From positions 2,728,001 to 2,792,000 of the forward strand of contig NZ_CP014209.1 in NCBI RefSeq assembly GCF_001636295.1: a DNA stretch of 64,000 nucleotides. Direction: 5' to 3'. Positions within the stretch are counted from its first letter, which is position 1; each line of letters begins with the position of its first letter. The stretch is from Isoptericola dokdonensis DS-3 (GTDB taxonomy: Bacteria; Actinomycetota; Actinomycetes; Actinomycetales; Cellulomonadaceae). The translations under genes and the position numbers were made by a program. The notes below the pieces were generated by a model. The model was not told the origin of the DNA and did no database searches. It was given only the letters and a program-made list of their open reading frames with translations. Of this stretch, positions 47,222 through 55,087 are shown piece after piece.

Positions 47222-48271
47222 TCAGCGCTCCGTCCGCGCCGTCGTGCCGGCACCGCCGGCCGTGACGACGCTGCCGGCCCCGCCGACCAGCGTGCCGAGC
47301 ACGCCCGTGAGCAGGTCGGGCGTGACCGTGAGGTGCTGCACGCTCGGCAGCGACCGGGCGGCGTCGCGCAGGGCGAGCGCACGCAGCGTCTCCTGCCCGG
47401 CCCGGGCGTACACCTCCATGCGGGCCTGCTCGGCCGTCGCCTCCGCCGCGCCGACCTCCCGCACCTGCGCGGCCTTCGCCTCGGTCGTCAGCCGTGACCG
47501 CTCCACGCTCGCCCGGGTGTCCACCAGCGCGGCGGCGGCCTTCTCCTGCGCCTCGCGGCGGGCGTTGGCGCCCTCCTGCTCCACGAGGCGCTCGCGGCGG
47601 GTGGCGAGCTCGATCTGGCTGGCGAGCTCGTTCTCGGCGATCGTGCGCTCGCGTTCGACGGCGAGGGCGCGCCGCTCGTAGGTGGCCCGGTCGGCCTCGG
47701 CCTGGACGTGCTCACGGGCGGGGGTCTGCAGGGCGCGCTCGACGTCCTTCTCGGGGCGGACGGCGAGCACCTGGACGCCGAGGACGGCGATGCCGGTGGC
47801 GGCGAGGCGGGGGTCGGCGGGGAGCGCGTCGACGAGCAGGGCACGGACGCGGGGGACCCCGGCCGTCATGGCGTCGGCGAGCGTCAGCGTGGCGAGGAGG
47901 TCGGTGGCGTGGCTCTGCGCGAGCCGCCCGACGATGGCGGTGACCTGGTCCCGGCCGGCGGTCGAGGTGCTGCCGTCGTGCGGGTCGACGGCGAAGTCGA
48001 GCCGCTGGGAGACGGTGACGGGGTCGACGTACCGGTAGGTGACCCCGGCCTGGACGGTGACGTCCTGGTGGTCGGCGGTGGCGGCGTGGAAGAAGACGGG
48101 CAGCTCCTGGTCGTCGACGGGGACCTCGCTGAGCACCGAGGTCGTGGGGCGGAACCAGAACGCCTGGCCGACGCCCTCGTGGGCGAGGCGGCCGCGTCGC
48201 AGGTGGACGACGTGGCCGGTGGGGGTGCCGAGGAAGTGGCGGACCCAGGGGTAGGTGCGGACGGTGGCCAT
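47222..48271 (-). CDS. SPFH (band-7/flotillin-like) domain protein
   Basis: 349 residues. An SPFH/PHB domain (~20-200; DVTVQAGVTYRYVDPVTVSQRLDF, LGVQVLAVRPEKDVERALQT) is followed by an Ala/Glu/Arg-rich coiled coil (~195-290) with a Gly-rich end. No transmembrane segment is present, so it may be peripheral or cytosolic. SPFH proteins oligomerise as scaffolds. First gene of the operon with the NAD-kinase-like gene; control is probably by the divergent NUDIX regulator through repeats in the gap. Confidence 0.82.
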   Translation of the reverse strand: MATVRTYPWVRHFLGTPTGHVVHLRRGRLAHEGVGQAFWFRPTTSVLSEVPVDDQELPVFFHAATADHQDVTVQAGVTYRYVDPVTVSQRLDFAVDPHDGSTSTAGRDQVTAIVGRLAQSHATDLLATLTLADAMTAGVPRVRALLVDALPADPRLAATGIAVLGVQVLAVRPEKDVERALQTPAREHVQAEADRATYERRALAVERERTIAENELASQIELATRRERLVEQEGANARREAQEKAAAALVDTRASVERSRLTTEAKAAQVREVGAAEATAEQARMEVYARAGQETLRALALRDAARSLPSVQHLTVTPDLLTGVLGTLVGGAGSVVTAGGAGTTARTER

Positions 48272-48290
48272 GAGGTGTGCTCCTTGTTCT

Positions 48291-48357
48291 CGTCGGGACG
48301 ACGATTAGTTGCCGTCGAGACGACGATAAGCCTCGCTGCCCTTATCGTCAAGATGAC
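48291..48357. promoter_or_regulatory. Repeated operator candidate in SPFH/NUDIX divergent gap
   Basis: CGTCGGGACGACGATTAG (48291-48308) and CGTCGAGACGACGATAAG (48313-48330) are direct repeats 22 bp apart (two differences). A third, inverted copy of the GACGATAAG part lies at 48341-48349, continuing to GATGAC (48357). The gap is only 108 bp, so binding here could control both genes. Confidence 0.55.
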
Positions 48358-48379
48358 ATCAAACGGGTAGGCTGGACGC

Positions 48380-49144
48380 ATGACCGTCGTGCCGCCCACC
48401 GCTGCCACGCTGCCCGTCACCGTCGACGTCGTCGCCCTCACCGTCCGCGACGACACCCTCCAGGTGCTCCTCGTCGAGCGCGCGGTCGAGCCGCACCGCG
48501 GTGCGCTCGCCCTGCCCGGCGGGTTCGTCCTGCCGGGGGAGGACCTCGTGACCGCCGCCGCGCGCGAGCTCGCCGAGGAGACCGGGGTGACCCCGCCCGG
48601 GCACCTCGAGCAGCTGCGCACCTACGGCCCCCTCGGCCGCGACCCCCGCGGGCCCGTGCTGTCCGTGGCGTACCTGCTCGTGGCGCCGCACTTCGGCGTC
48701 GTCGAGGCCGGCTCGGACGCCGCGGCCGCCGGCTGGCACCCCGTCGCCGCGGTGCTGCCCGCCGACGGCGAGGGTGCGGGCGCGGCACGGCTCGCCTTCG
48801 ACCACGCGCGCATCCTCGCCGACGGCGTCGAACGCACGCGCTCCAAGCTCGAGTACTCGGCGCTCGCCACCGCCTTCTGCGCCGACGAGTTCACCGTCAC
48901 CGACCTGCGCCGCGTCTACGAGGCGGTCTGGGGGGTCCGGCTCGACCCCCGCAACTTCTCCCGGAAGGCCACCGGCACGCCCGGGCTGCTCCGGGAGACC
49001 GGGCGCACGACGTCCGGCGGGACCGGCCGGCCCGCCGCGCTGTACCGCGCCGCGCGGCCCGTCGTGCGCGCGGGCGGGCTGGCGGACGCCGCGGCGGACG
49101 TCACCGCGCTCCTCAACCCCCCGCTGCTGCGTCCGGCACCGTGA
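48380..49144 (+). CDS. NUDIX-winged-helix regulator (NrtR-like)
   Basis: 254 residues. The N-terminal NUDIX domain keeps the full Nudix box (GGFVLPGEDLVTAAARELAEETGV), so it may still hydrolyse a nucleotide. The C-terminal part (LEYSALATAFCADEFTVTDLRRVYEAVWGVRLDPRNFSRKATGTPGLL) is the winged helix of NrtR-type regulators, which sense ADP-ribose or related NAD metabolites. Placement opposite a NAD-kinase-like gene fits control of NAD(P) metabolism. The ATG is at 48380. Confidence 0.85.
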   Translation: MTVVPPTAATLPVTVDVVALTVRDDTLQVLLVERAVEPHRGALALPGGFVLPGEDLVTAAARELAEETGVTPPGHLEQLRTYGPLGRDPRGPVLSVAYLLVAPHFGVVEAGSDAAAAGWHPVAAVLPADGEGAGAARLAFDHARILADGVERTRSKLEYSALATAFCADEFTVTDLRRVYEAVWGVRLDPRNFSRKATGTPGLLRETGRTTSGGTGRPAALYRAARPVVRAGGLADAAADVTALLNPPLLRPAP

Positions 49145-49162
49145 CCGCTGCGGGGACCCCGC

Positions 49163-49204
49163 GGTGACCCTCGGGTGACCCCTGCGGTGACCTGACGGTG
49201 TGAC
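49163..49204 (+). promoter_or_regulatory. Degenerate PhoP-like repeat array upstream of PiT gene
   Basis: GGTGACC at 49163, 49174 and 49186 and GGTGTGAC at 49197, i.e. 11, 12 and 11 bp apart. GGTGA-type heptamers in 11-bp direct repeats are the layout of actinobacterial PHO boxes (complement GTTCACC). Weaker than the pair at 49236. Confidence 0.4.
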
Positions 49205-49235
49205 GGCGTCGGCGCGAGTCGGGCATGCCGGGCGT

Positions 49236-49257
49236 GCAAGATGAACAGAAGGTGAAC
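49236..49257 (-). promoter_or_regulatory. PHO box (PhoP direct repeats) before PiT gene
   Basis: On the minus strand, two adjacent 11-bp units GTTCACCTTCT and GTTCATCTTGC match the Streptomyces PHO-box direct repeat GTTCACC. They overlap a -35-like TGAACA (49242-49247) that is 18 bp from AATAAT (49266-49271). PhoP binding here would link the gene to phosphate limitation. Confidence 0.6.
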
Positions 49258-49276
49258 AACGCAGGAATAATGAGGC

Positions 49277-50581
49277 GTGACCTCGGCAGACGTCTACCTG
49301 GGGTTTCCTTCTGGCCCCACCATGGTCAACGTGACCGAGACGCTTCTCCTCGTGCTCGTCGTCGTGACCGCGCTGGCCTTCGACTTCACGAACGGCTTCC
49401 ACGACACGGGCAACGCCATGGCAACCTCCATCGCGACCCGAGCCCTCAAGCCCAAGACCGCAGTCCTGCTGTCCGCCGTGCTCAACATGGCGGGCGCCTT
49501 CCTGTCCCTGGCCGTCGCCGCGACGATCGCCAAGGGACTGGTCGACGCCGGTGCCATCAACCTCGAGGTCGTGTTCGCCGGCCTCGTCGGCGGCATCGTG
49601 TGGAACCTGCTGACCTGGCTGCTGGGCCTCCCGTCCAGCTCGTCCCACGCCCTCGTGGGTGGCGTCATCGGCGCCGTCCTGGCCGCCGCCGGCACGTCCG
49701 GCGTCATCTGGTCCGGCGTCGTGTCGAAGGTGCTCGCACCCGCGCTGCTGGCACCGGTGATCGCGATCGGCGTCGCCGCCGTCGGCACGTTCCTCGTCGC
49801 CCGCCTCACCAAGGGCGTCTCGCAGGACGTCACCAGCCGCGGGTTCCGCTGGGGCCAGGTCGGCTCCGCGTCCCTCGTCTCCCTCGCGCACGGCACCAAC
49901 GACGCGCAGAAGTCGATGGGCATCATCCTGCTGGCCCTCATCACCGCCGGTGCCGTCCCCGCCGACTCCAGCGTCCCGTTCTGGGTGATCCTGTCCTGCG
50001 CCTTCTTCATGGCGCTCGGCACCTACCTCGGCGGCTGGCGGATCATCCGCACCCTCGGCAAGGGCCTCGTCGAGATCGACTCCCGCCAGGGCATGGCCGC
50101 CGAGACGTCGTCCGCCGCCGTCATCCTGCTCTCCAGCCACTTCGGCTTCTCCCTGTCGACCACGCACGTCGCCACGGGCTCCATCCTCGGCTCCGGCGTC
50201 GGCATGCCCGGCGCCAAGGTCCGCTGGGGCGTCGCGGGCCGCATGCTCGCCGCCTGGGGGCTCACGCTCCCCGCCGCCGGCATCGTCGGCGCGGTCTGCT
50301 ACTGGATCCAGCACGGCGTCGGCGGGGTGCTCGGCACCCTCATCGTCCTCGCCTTGCTGCTCGGCGTCTCGTTCACCATCTGGACCGCGTCGCGCCGCAA
50401 GCCGGTCGACCACAGCAACGTCAACGAGGAGTGGGACGAGACCAAGGGCGCCAAGCTCCAGGTCGAGGTGCCCACCACCGGTGAGGTCGGGGACCCGCAG
50501 GTCGGGCCCGTCGTCGACGAGCGCCGCGCCGCCGTCGTCTCCGCCATCGCCGCCGGACCGTCCGAAGGGAACACCAAGTGA
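49277..50581 (+). CDS. pit: Inorganic phosphate transporter, PiT family
   Basis: 434 residues, ten or so membrane helices in two related halves. Signature repeats: FDFTNGFHDTGNAMATSIATRAL in the first half and SLAHGTNDAQKSMGI in the second, with LGLPSSSSHALVGG and LSTTHVATGSILG completing the pair. It imports phosphate, probably with cations. GTG 49277 lies at the expected start point of the AATAAT promoter, suggesting a leaderless mRNA; ATG 49322 is an alternative that trims 15 residues. It overlaps the next gene by GTGA. Confidence 0.92.
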   Translation: MTSADVYLGFPSGPTMVNVTETLLLVLVVVTALAFDFTNGFHDTGNAMATSIATRALKPKTAVLLSAVLNMAGAFLSLAVAATIAKGLVDAGAINLEVVFAGLVGGIVWNLLTWLLGLPSSSSHALVGGVIGAVLAAAGTSGVIWSGVVSKVLAPALLAPVIAIGVAAVGTFLVARLTKGVSQDVTSRGFRWGQVGSASLVSLAHGTNDAQKSMGIILLALITAGAVPADSSVPFWVILSCAFFMALGTYLGGWRIIRTLGKGLVEIDSRQGMAAETSSAAVILLSSHFGFSLSTTHVATGSILGSGVGMPGAKVRWGVAGRMLAAWGLTLPAAGIVGAVCYWIQHGVGGVLGTLIVLALLLGVSFTIWTASRRKPVDHSNVNEEWDETKGAKLQVEVPTTGEVGDPQVGPVVDERRAAVVSAIAAGPSEGNTK

Positions 50582-50841
50582 GCATCGACTGGAGCGCCCT
50601 CGGCCAGGTCGTCGTCGCCGGACTGATCGTCGGCGCCGGCCTGCCCGCCCTGTTCGCCCTCGGGCTGCGACTCGTCGCCGGCACCGGGGAGCACCCCAGC
50701 GCCGGCAAGGGAGAGACCACCGGACCGGTCGTCATCGCGCGGCCGTCCCCGCTGCGGATGATCGGCGCGCTGCTGTGCTTCGGCACCGTCGTCGGCGCCG
50801 TCGCCGCCGGCATCGTCTTCCTCGCGTCCGGCGGCCACTGA
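50578..50841 (+). CDS. Small membrane protein coupled to PiT
   Basis: 87 residues with two membrane helices (VVVAGLIVGAGLPALFALGLRLVAG and MIGALLCFGTVVGAVAAGIVFLASG) and a Gly/Pro loop between them. Overlap with the PiT stop (GTGA) suggests a helper or structural partner of the phosphate transporter. The family is not recognised. Confidence 0.75.
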   Translation: MSIDWSALGQVVVAGLIVGAGLPALFALGLRLVAGTGEHPSAGKGETTGPVVIARPSPLRMIGALLCFGTVVGAVAAGIVFLASGGH

Positions 50842-50868
50842 CCCTGCGCCCTGCCGCCTGACGCCCCA

Positions 50869-50906
50869 CCGACGACACGCCCGACACGAGACGGGCGTGT
50901 CGTCGG
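50869..50906 (+). terminator. Terminator of PiT operon
   Basis: 15-bp perfect stem (50869-50883 with 50892-50906), 8-nt loop, 27 bp after the last stop. Confidence 0.8.
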
Positions 50907-51108
50907 CGTTCAGGTACCTCTAAGATCCAGCCGTCAGGTCGCACGCCTCGCCGATGTCGCACGCGCCAGGAGCCGGGCCGACGACGCAGCCCCGTGCTGC
51001 GCGTGGGACAGCATCTCCGGTGGGTCGACGACCTTCCCCCGCCCCGCGCGCACCTTCCGGGCCCGCCGTCACGTGGCCGACACGTCCGGTAACTCTGGAA
51101 GGAACCAC

Positions 51109-51861
51109 ATGCGCTCTCTCGTCCGGCTCGCAGCCACCTCCGTGGCCGCGGCATCGCTCCTGCTCGGCACCCTCGTGGCGCCCGCAGCGGCGGCGACCTC
51201 CCCGATCAACGTCACGTCGGTGTCGATCAAGGCCAGCTACGGCGGCCCCGCGATCTCCGCGAAGACGAAGTACTACGAGTTCACCACCAAGGCCTCGGGC
51301 AGCGTCTCCCAGGGCTGGGTGGACATCGTCGGCGACGTCTACCGCGGCAGCACCAAGGTCGCCTCGAACATCGAGCTCGGCTACGTCTACTCGGGCGGCA
51401 AGGACCTCACGGGGTACGTCCTCGCGAAGAACTCGTGGGGCCGCGGCACGTTCAAGGTCAAGAACGTGCGGGTCGTTCACGACCTCTACAACAACACCGT
51501 CAAGACGTACAAGGACACGACCGTCTCCGGCGGGACCTTCTACATCAAGTCCGCCATCAACGGGAACCTCACCAAGTACGGCACGGTCATCCAGGTGAAG
51601 ACCAGCGGCTCCAAGAAGACCGTCAAGGTCGGCATCAAGCAGTACACGGTGAAGAAGGCCTGGGAGCCCTACAAGGGCAAGAAGGTCAAGATCCAGCAGA
51701 AGAAGGGCGGCAAGTGGGTGACCAAGAAGACCGTCAAGCTGAACTCGAAGGGCAAGGCGACGTACAAGCTGACGTCGGCGAAGAAGTACAAGTACCGCGT
51801 GCTCGTCCCCGGTTCCAGCACGGTCGTGGGCGGTTACTCGCAGGGCACCCCGAAGCTCTGA
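51109..51861 (+). CDS. Secreted Lys-rich beta protein, unknown function
   Basis: 250 residues from ATG 51109 (GGAAGGA upstream). Signal peptide ending APAAAA. The mature protein is Lys/Thr/Tyr/Val-rich with alternating beta-strand patterns (YYEFTTKASGSVSQGWVDIVGDVYRGSTKV). The last ~80 residues (TVKVGIKQYTVKKAWEPYKGKKVKIQQKKGGKWVTKKTVKLNSKGKATYKLTSAKKYKYRV) read like a repeated surface/wall-binding unit. No catalytic motif is seen. Composition is far richer in Lys than neighbouring genes. Confidence 0.75.
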   Translation: MRSLVRLAATSVAAASLLLGTLVAPAAAATSPINVTSVSIKASYGGPAISAKTKYYEFTTKASGSVSQGWVDIVGDVYRGSTKVASNIELGYVYSGGKDLTGYVLAKNSWGRGTFKVKNVRVVHDLYNNTVKTYKDTTVSGGTFYIKSAINGNLTKYGTVIQVKTSGSKKTVKVGIKQYTVKKAWEPYKGKKVKIQQKKGGKWVTKKTVKLNSKGKATYKLTSAKKYKYRVLVPGSSTVVGGYSQGTPKL

Positions 51862-51869
51862 CGTCGGGC

Positions 51870-51903
51870 GTCACCCAGCCGGCGGCCCCGGCCGCCGGGT
51901 GAC
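51870..51903 (+). terminator. Terminator of the Lys-rich protein gene
   Basis: GTCACCC/GGGTGAC and GGCGGC/GCCGCC stems with a small AGCC bulge, loop CCCG, 8 bp after the stop. Confidence 0.6.
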
Positions 51904-51907
51904 AGCC

Positions 51908-52024
51908 AGCCCCCACCCCACCCCTCCCGTCTCGGCAACGAGCGTGCAGACTTCGCACCTCATGCGTCGTCTTGAGGTGCCGAGCCTGCACGCCCGTTGC
52001 CGAGCAGGGGTTGGGGCGGGGGCT
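51908..52024. repeat. Very long imperfect hairpin in convergent gap
   Basis: Outer arms AGCCCCC.CCCCA.CCCCT (from 51908) with their complement (to 52024), then CTCGGCAACG (from 51931) with CGTTGCCGAG, GCGTGCAG with CTGCACGC, and CACCTCA with TGAGGTG around a loop near TGCGTCGTCT. Arms are ~50 bases with a few mismatches. Possibly a bidirectional terminator; longer than needed for that. Confidence 0.7.
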
Positions 52025-52050
52025 CTCGTCGTCCCGTCCGCCGCGACGGT

Positions 52051-53294
52051 TCAGTCGTCGATCTCCGCCTTCGCGGCCAGGACCCGCCCGACGGCGTCGT
52101 CGACGAGGGCGGCGAAGTCCGGGTCGGCCTCGGCGCGCGCCACGAGGGCGTCGGCCATCTCCGGGACCACCGTCGGGTCCGCGGACGCCAGGACGAGGTC
52201 GACCCCGGCCGCCACGGCGTCGACCGCCCGATCGCCGGGGGACCGGTCGTCGACGGCGGCAGCGGCCGACACGTCGTCGGTGACGATCACGCCGTCGAAC
52301 CCGAGGTCGGCACGCAGCAGATCCACGACCGCGGGCGAGAACGTCGCCTGCTCGTCCGGGTCGATCTTCGTGTAGGTCGCGTTGGACAGCATGACGAAGC
52401 GCGCCCCCGCGTCGACGCCGGCGCCGAACACCTCGACCGAGCGGGACGCCGGTCCCACGGCGTCGTCGGTGACGCCCTCGGTGGTGTCCGTGTTCTCGGT
52501 GACGTGCCCCAGGCCCGGGAAGTGCTTGATCACGGGCTCGACACCGGACGCCTGCATGCCCTCGGAGAACGCCGTGGCGCCGTCCACCACGCTGCGCGCC
52601 GTGTTGCCGTAGTTCCGCGAGAAGTAGCCGATCGGCGCGTTCGCCTCCTGGTTCGCGGGGGGACGAGGTCCATCACCGGCGCGAGGTTCAGGTTGATGCC
52701 CGCCTCGGCGAGCTCCGTACCCCAGGCGGTCGCCTCCTCGACCAGGCGCGACCGTTCCCACGACGCCTGCTCCGTCGCCCGCGGGATCTCCGAGAACCCC
52801 GGGCCGCGCAGCACCTGGACGAGCCCGCCCTCCTGGTCCGTCGCGACCAGCATCGGCGTGCCGTGGGGCGCGAGGTCCGTCGCCGAGCGCACCAGGTCGC
52901 GGGTCGCGTCCACGCCCCGCTCGCTGCGGCCGTGCAGGAACACGTTGCCGACCTGGTGGTCCACCAGCGCCGCCCGGGTCGCGTCGCTCACCTCGGCCGC
53001 GTCGGCGGGCGTGCCGACCATGAGGATCTGCCCGACCTTGCGCTCCACCGACCAGCCGGCCGGCGGGGCGTCGGCGCCGGGAGCAGGGCCCGGCGAGCCG
53101 TCGGGCGTGCCCGACGGCGAAGGGCGCGACGTGCCCGACGGCGAGGGGCTCGACGGCGACGTGCTCGCCGTACCCGGGGTGGCCGACGGCGGGGGTGCCG
53201 GCGTGCCGGACGGGCCAGGGGACGGCGACGGCGCCGTGCACGCCGCGAGAAGAGTGGCGGTCACGGCGAGCAGCGCGAGACGCCGACCCCTCAC
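52051..53294 (-). pseudogene. GH3 beta-N-acetylhexosaminidase-like lipoprotein, frameshifted
   Basis: N-terminal frame from GTG 53294: lipobox (TLLAAC), a Ser/Pro-rich linker, then a GH3 domain (VGQILMVGTPADA, VATDQEGGLVQVLRGPGF, LNLAPVMDLVPP). At a run of six C near 52660 the frame is lost; the other frame continues ANQEANAPIGYFSRNYGNTARSV, KHFPGLGHV (NagZ-type KHFPG) and IVTDDVSAAAAV with the nucleophile Asp. One extra C rejoins them into a ~414-residue enzyme that would cleave GlcNAc from peptidoglycan fragments outside the cell. Probably a sequencing or very recent error. Its start overlaps the upstream gene by GTGA. Confidence 0.82.
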
Positions 53295-53782
53295 GAGGTC
53301 GACGGTGCGTCGTCCGACGTCACGGCCGACGGGGACGCCGCCGACGAGGGCGCCGTGTCCGAGTGGGCGAGCGTCGCGAGCGCACCACGCCAGTTCTGCG
53401 CGGCCCGGTCGGCGCGGTCGCGGGTGCTGATGTTCGCCTGCCGCACCTCGATCGCCGTGCCGCCGTCGTCCGCCGTGAGGATGATGCGGATGTCGTGATA
53501 GCTCTCCGGGACGTCCGGCAGGTCACCCAGCGGCGAGAAGTGCGTGAAGTGCAGCAGCCGCGCGCGCTCGACCGCGATCACCTCGCCCTTGTCGGCGAAC
53601 TGCCGGCCGAAGAAGTGGCCCTCGAACGTGATCGGGCTGCCCGGTCGCAGGTCGGACTCGATGTTCGCGCCCAGCATCCAGCGGGCGCCCGGGTGCAGCA
53701 GCTCCGCCCACACCCGCTCCGGCGGCTGCGCGACATGGGCCGACGCGGTGGCGGTGAACGTGGCAGATCCCTCGGCGTGCAT
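53291..53782 (-). CDS. SRPBCC (START/AHSA1-like) domain protein
   Basis: 163 residues: a helix-grip fold with ATASAHVAQPPERVWAELLHPGARW, FEGHFFGRQFADKGEVIAVERARLLHFTHF and a C-terminal amphipathic helix (QNWRGALATLAHSD), the activator-of-Hsp90/polyketide-cyclase pattern for binding hydrophobic ligands. Function is unknown. ATG 53782 has GGAGG. The Ser/Ala-rich tail overlaps the start of the hexosaminidase gene (GTGA), so the two are co-translated. Confidence 0.82.
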   Translation of the reverse strand: MHAEGSATFTATASAHVAQPPERVWAELLHPGARWMLGANIESDLRPGSPITFEGHFFGRQFADKGEVIAVERARLLHFTHFSPLGDLPDVPESYHDIRIILTADDGGTAIEVRQANISTRDRADRAAQNWRGALATLAHSDTAPSSAASPSAVTSDDAPSTS

Positions 53783-53890
53783 GGCGCCTCCTCACGGTCG
53801 GTCGTCGTCGGGTGCGCCCTTGCGTCCCGTCGGCACGACCGTAACCCCACCGGCGCGGCCGGGCCGAATCCGGGCCGGTGCCGCCGCTGC

Positions 53891-55087
53891 TCAGGCCGTG
53901 GTGCGCACGGCGTCGACGACGGCCTCGACGAACCCGTCCACGGCCTCCGGCGGCGTCGCCCACGCACACATCCACCGCACCTCGACCCGGTCCGGCGACT
54001 CGCCCGGCGCCCAGTCGTAGAACCGGGCCCGCTCGCGCAGCCGGTCCGCCGCCGCCCGGGGGAGCGTGGCGAACACGGCGTTGGCCTCGACGGGGCGGCT
54101 CACCCGCACCAGGGCGTCGACCGGCGCCGCGGCGTCGGTCAGCACGCCCGCCGCGGCCAGCCCGTCGCGCAGGCGGCCCGCCATCGCGTTCGCGTGCGCG
54201 GCCGTGCGCCACCACAGCGGGGCGTCGTCCGCCGTCGTCCCCGCGGACGAGCCGTCGAGCACGGTACCCGGCTCGCCCAGCAGCGCCAGGAGCTGCGCGG
54301 ACACGAACCGCGACTTCGACGCGAGCTGCATCGTCGCCTTGCGCAGGAACGGCACGGCGTCCGCCGCGCGCCGTCGTACCGCCGCGCCGTCGTAGCCCGA
54401 CCCCGGGAACGCCGGGGCGTCGTCGGGCCCGAGGACGACGACCGCCTCACCCAGCATGCCGCCGTTCTTCGCCGCGCCGAACGACAGCACGTCCACCCCG
54501 ACGTCGGTCGTCAGGGCGCGCAGCGAGCAGCCGAGCGACACCGCCGCGTTCGCCAGCCGCGACCCGTCGACGTGCACCGCCATGCCGAGCCGGTGCGCCG
54601 TCGTCGCGAGGTCGTGCAGGGCGGCCAGGTCGTAGACGGTGCCCAGCTCCGTGGACTGCGTGAGCGTCAGCACGCCCGGGTGTGCGCGGTGCACGTCATG
54701 ACGCTGCCCCGCCCACCGCTCGACGTCGGCCGGGGTGATGCGGCCGTCCGTCGACGGGCAGGGCAGCACCTTGAGGCCGCCGACCCGCTCCGGCGCGCCG
54801 TTCTCGTCCGTGTTGGCGTGCGCCACGTCCGAGGCGACCACGCCGCCCCACCGCTCCGAGACCGCCATCAGCGACACGACGTTCGCGCCCGTGCCGTTGA
54901 GGACGCCGAACGCCCGCGTCCCGGCACCGAAGACCTCCTCGACCCGGGCGCCCAGACGCTCCGTCCACAGGTCGTCGCCGTACGCGACGGCGAACCCGTC
55001 GTCCGCCCCCGCCACCGCCGCGAGGACCTCGGGGTGCGTCCCCGCGTAGTTGTCGGAACCGAACGGGGGGAGCGAGGTCTGCGGCAC
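53891..55087 (-). CDS. Low-specificity L-threonine aldolase family (PLP enzyme)
   Basis: 398 residues from GTG 55087. N-terminal FGSDNYAGTHPEVLAAV, then VLNGTGANVVSLMA, EDLG-like THELGT region (TLTQSTELGTVYDL), MAVHVDGSRLANAAV, and SFGAAKNGGMLGEAVV holding the PLP lysine. It splits threonine or related beta-hydroxy amino acids to glycine and an aldehyde. No ATG is near; the GTG is the first plausible start and gives the usual N-terminus. Array 4 lies 49 bp upstream of its start. Confidence 0.85.
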   Translation of the reverse strand: MPQTSLPPFGSDNYAGTHPEVLAAVAGADDGFAVAYGDDLWTERLGARVEEVFGAGTRAFGVLNGTGANVVSLMAVSERWGGVVASDVAHANTDENGAPERVGGLKVLPCPSTDGRITPADVERWAGQRHDVHRAHPGVLTLTQSTELGTVYDLAALHDLATTAHRLGMAVHVDGSRLANAAVSLGCSLRALTTDVGVDVLSFGAAKNGGMLGEAVVVLGPDDAPAFPGSGYDGAAVRRRAADAVPFLRKATMQLASKSRFVSAQLLALLGEPGTVLDGSSAGTTADDAPLWWRTAAHANAMAGRLRDGLAAAGVLTDAAAPVDALVRVSRPVEANAVFATLPRAAADRLRERARFYDWAPGESPDRVEVRWMCAWATPPEAVDGFVEAVVDAVRTTA

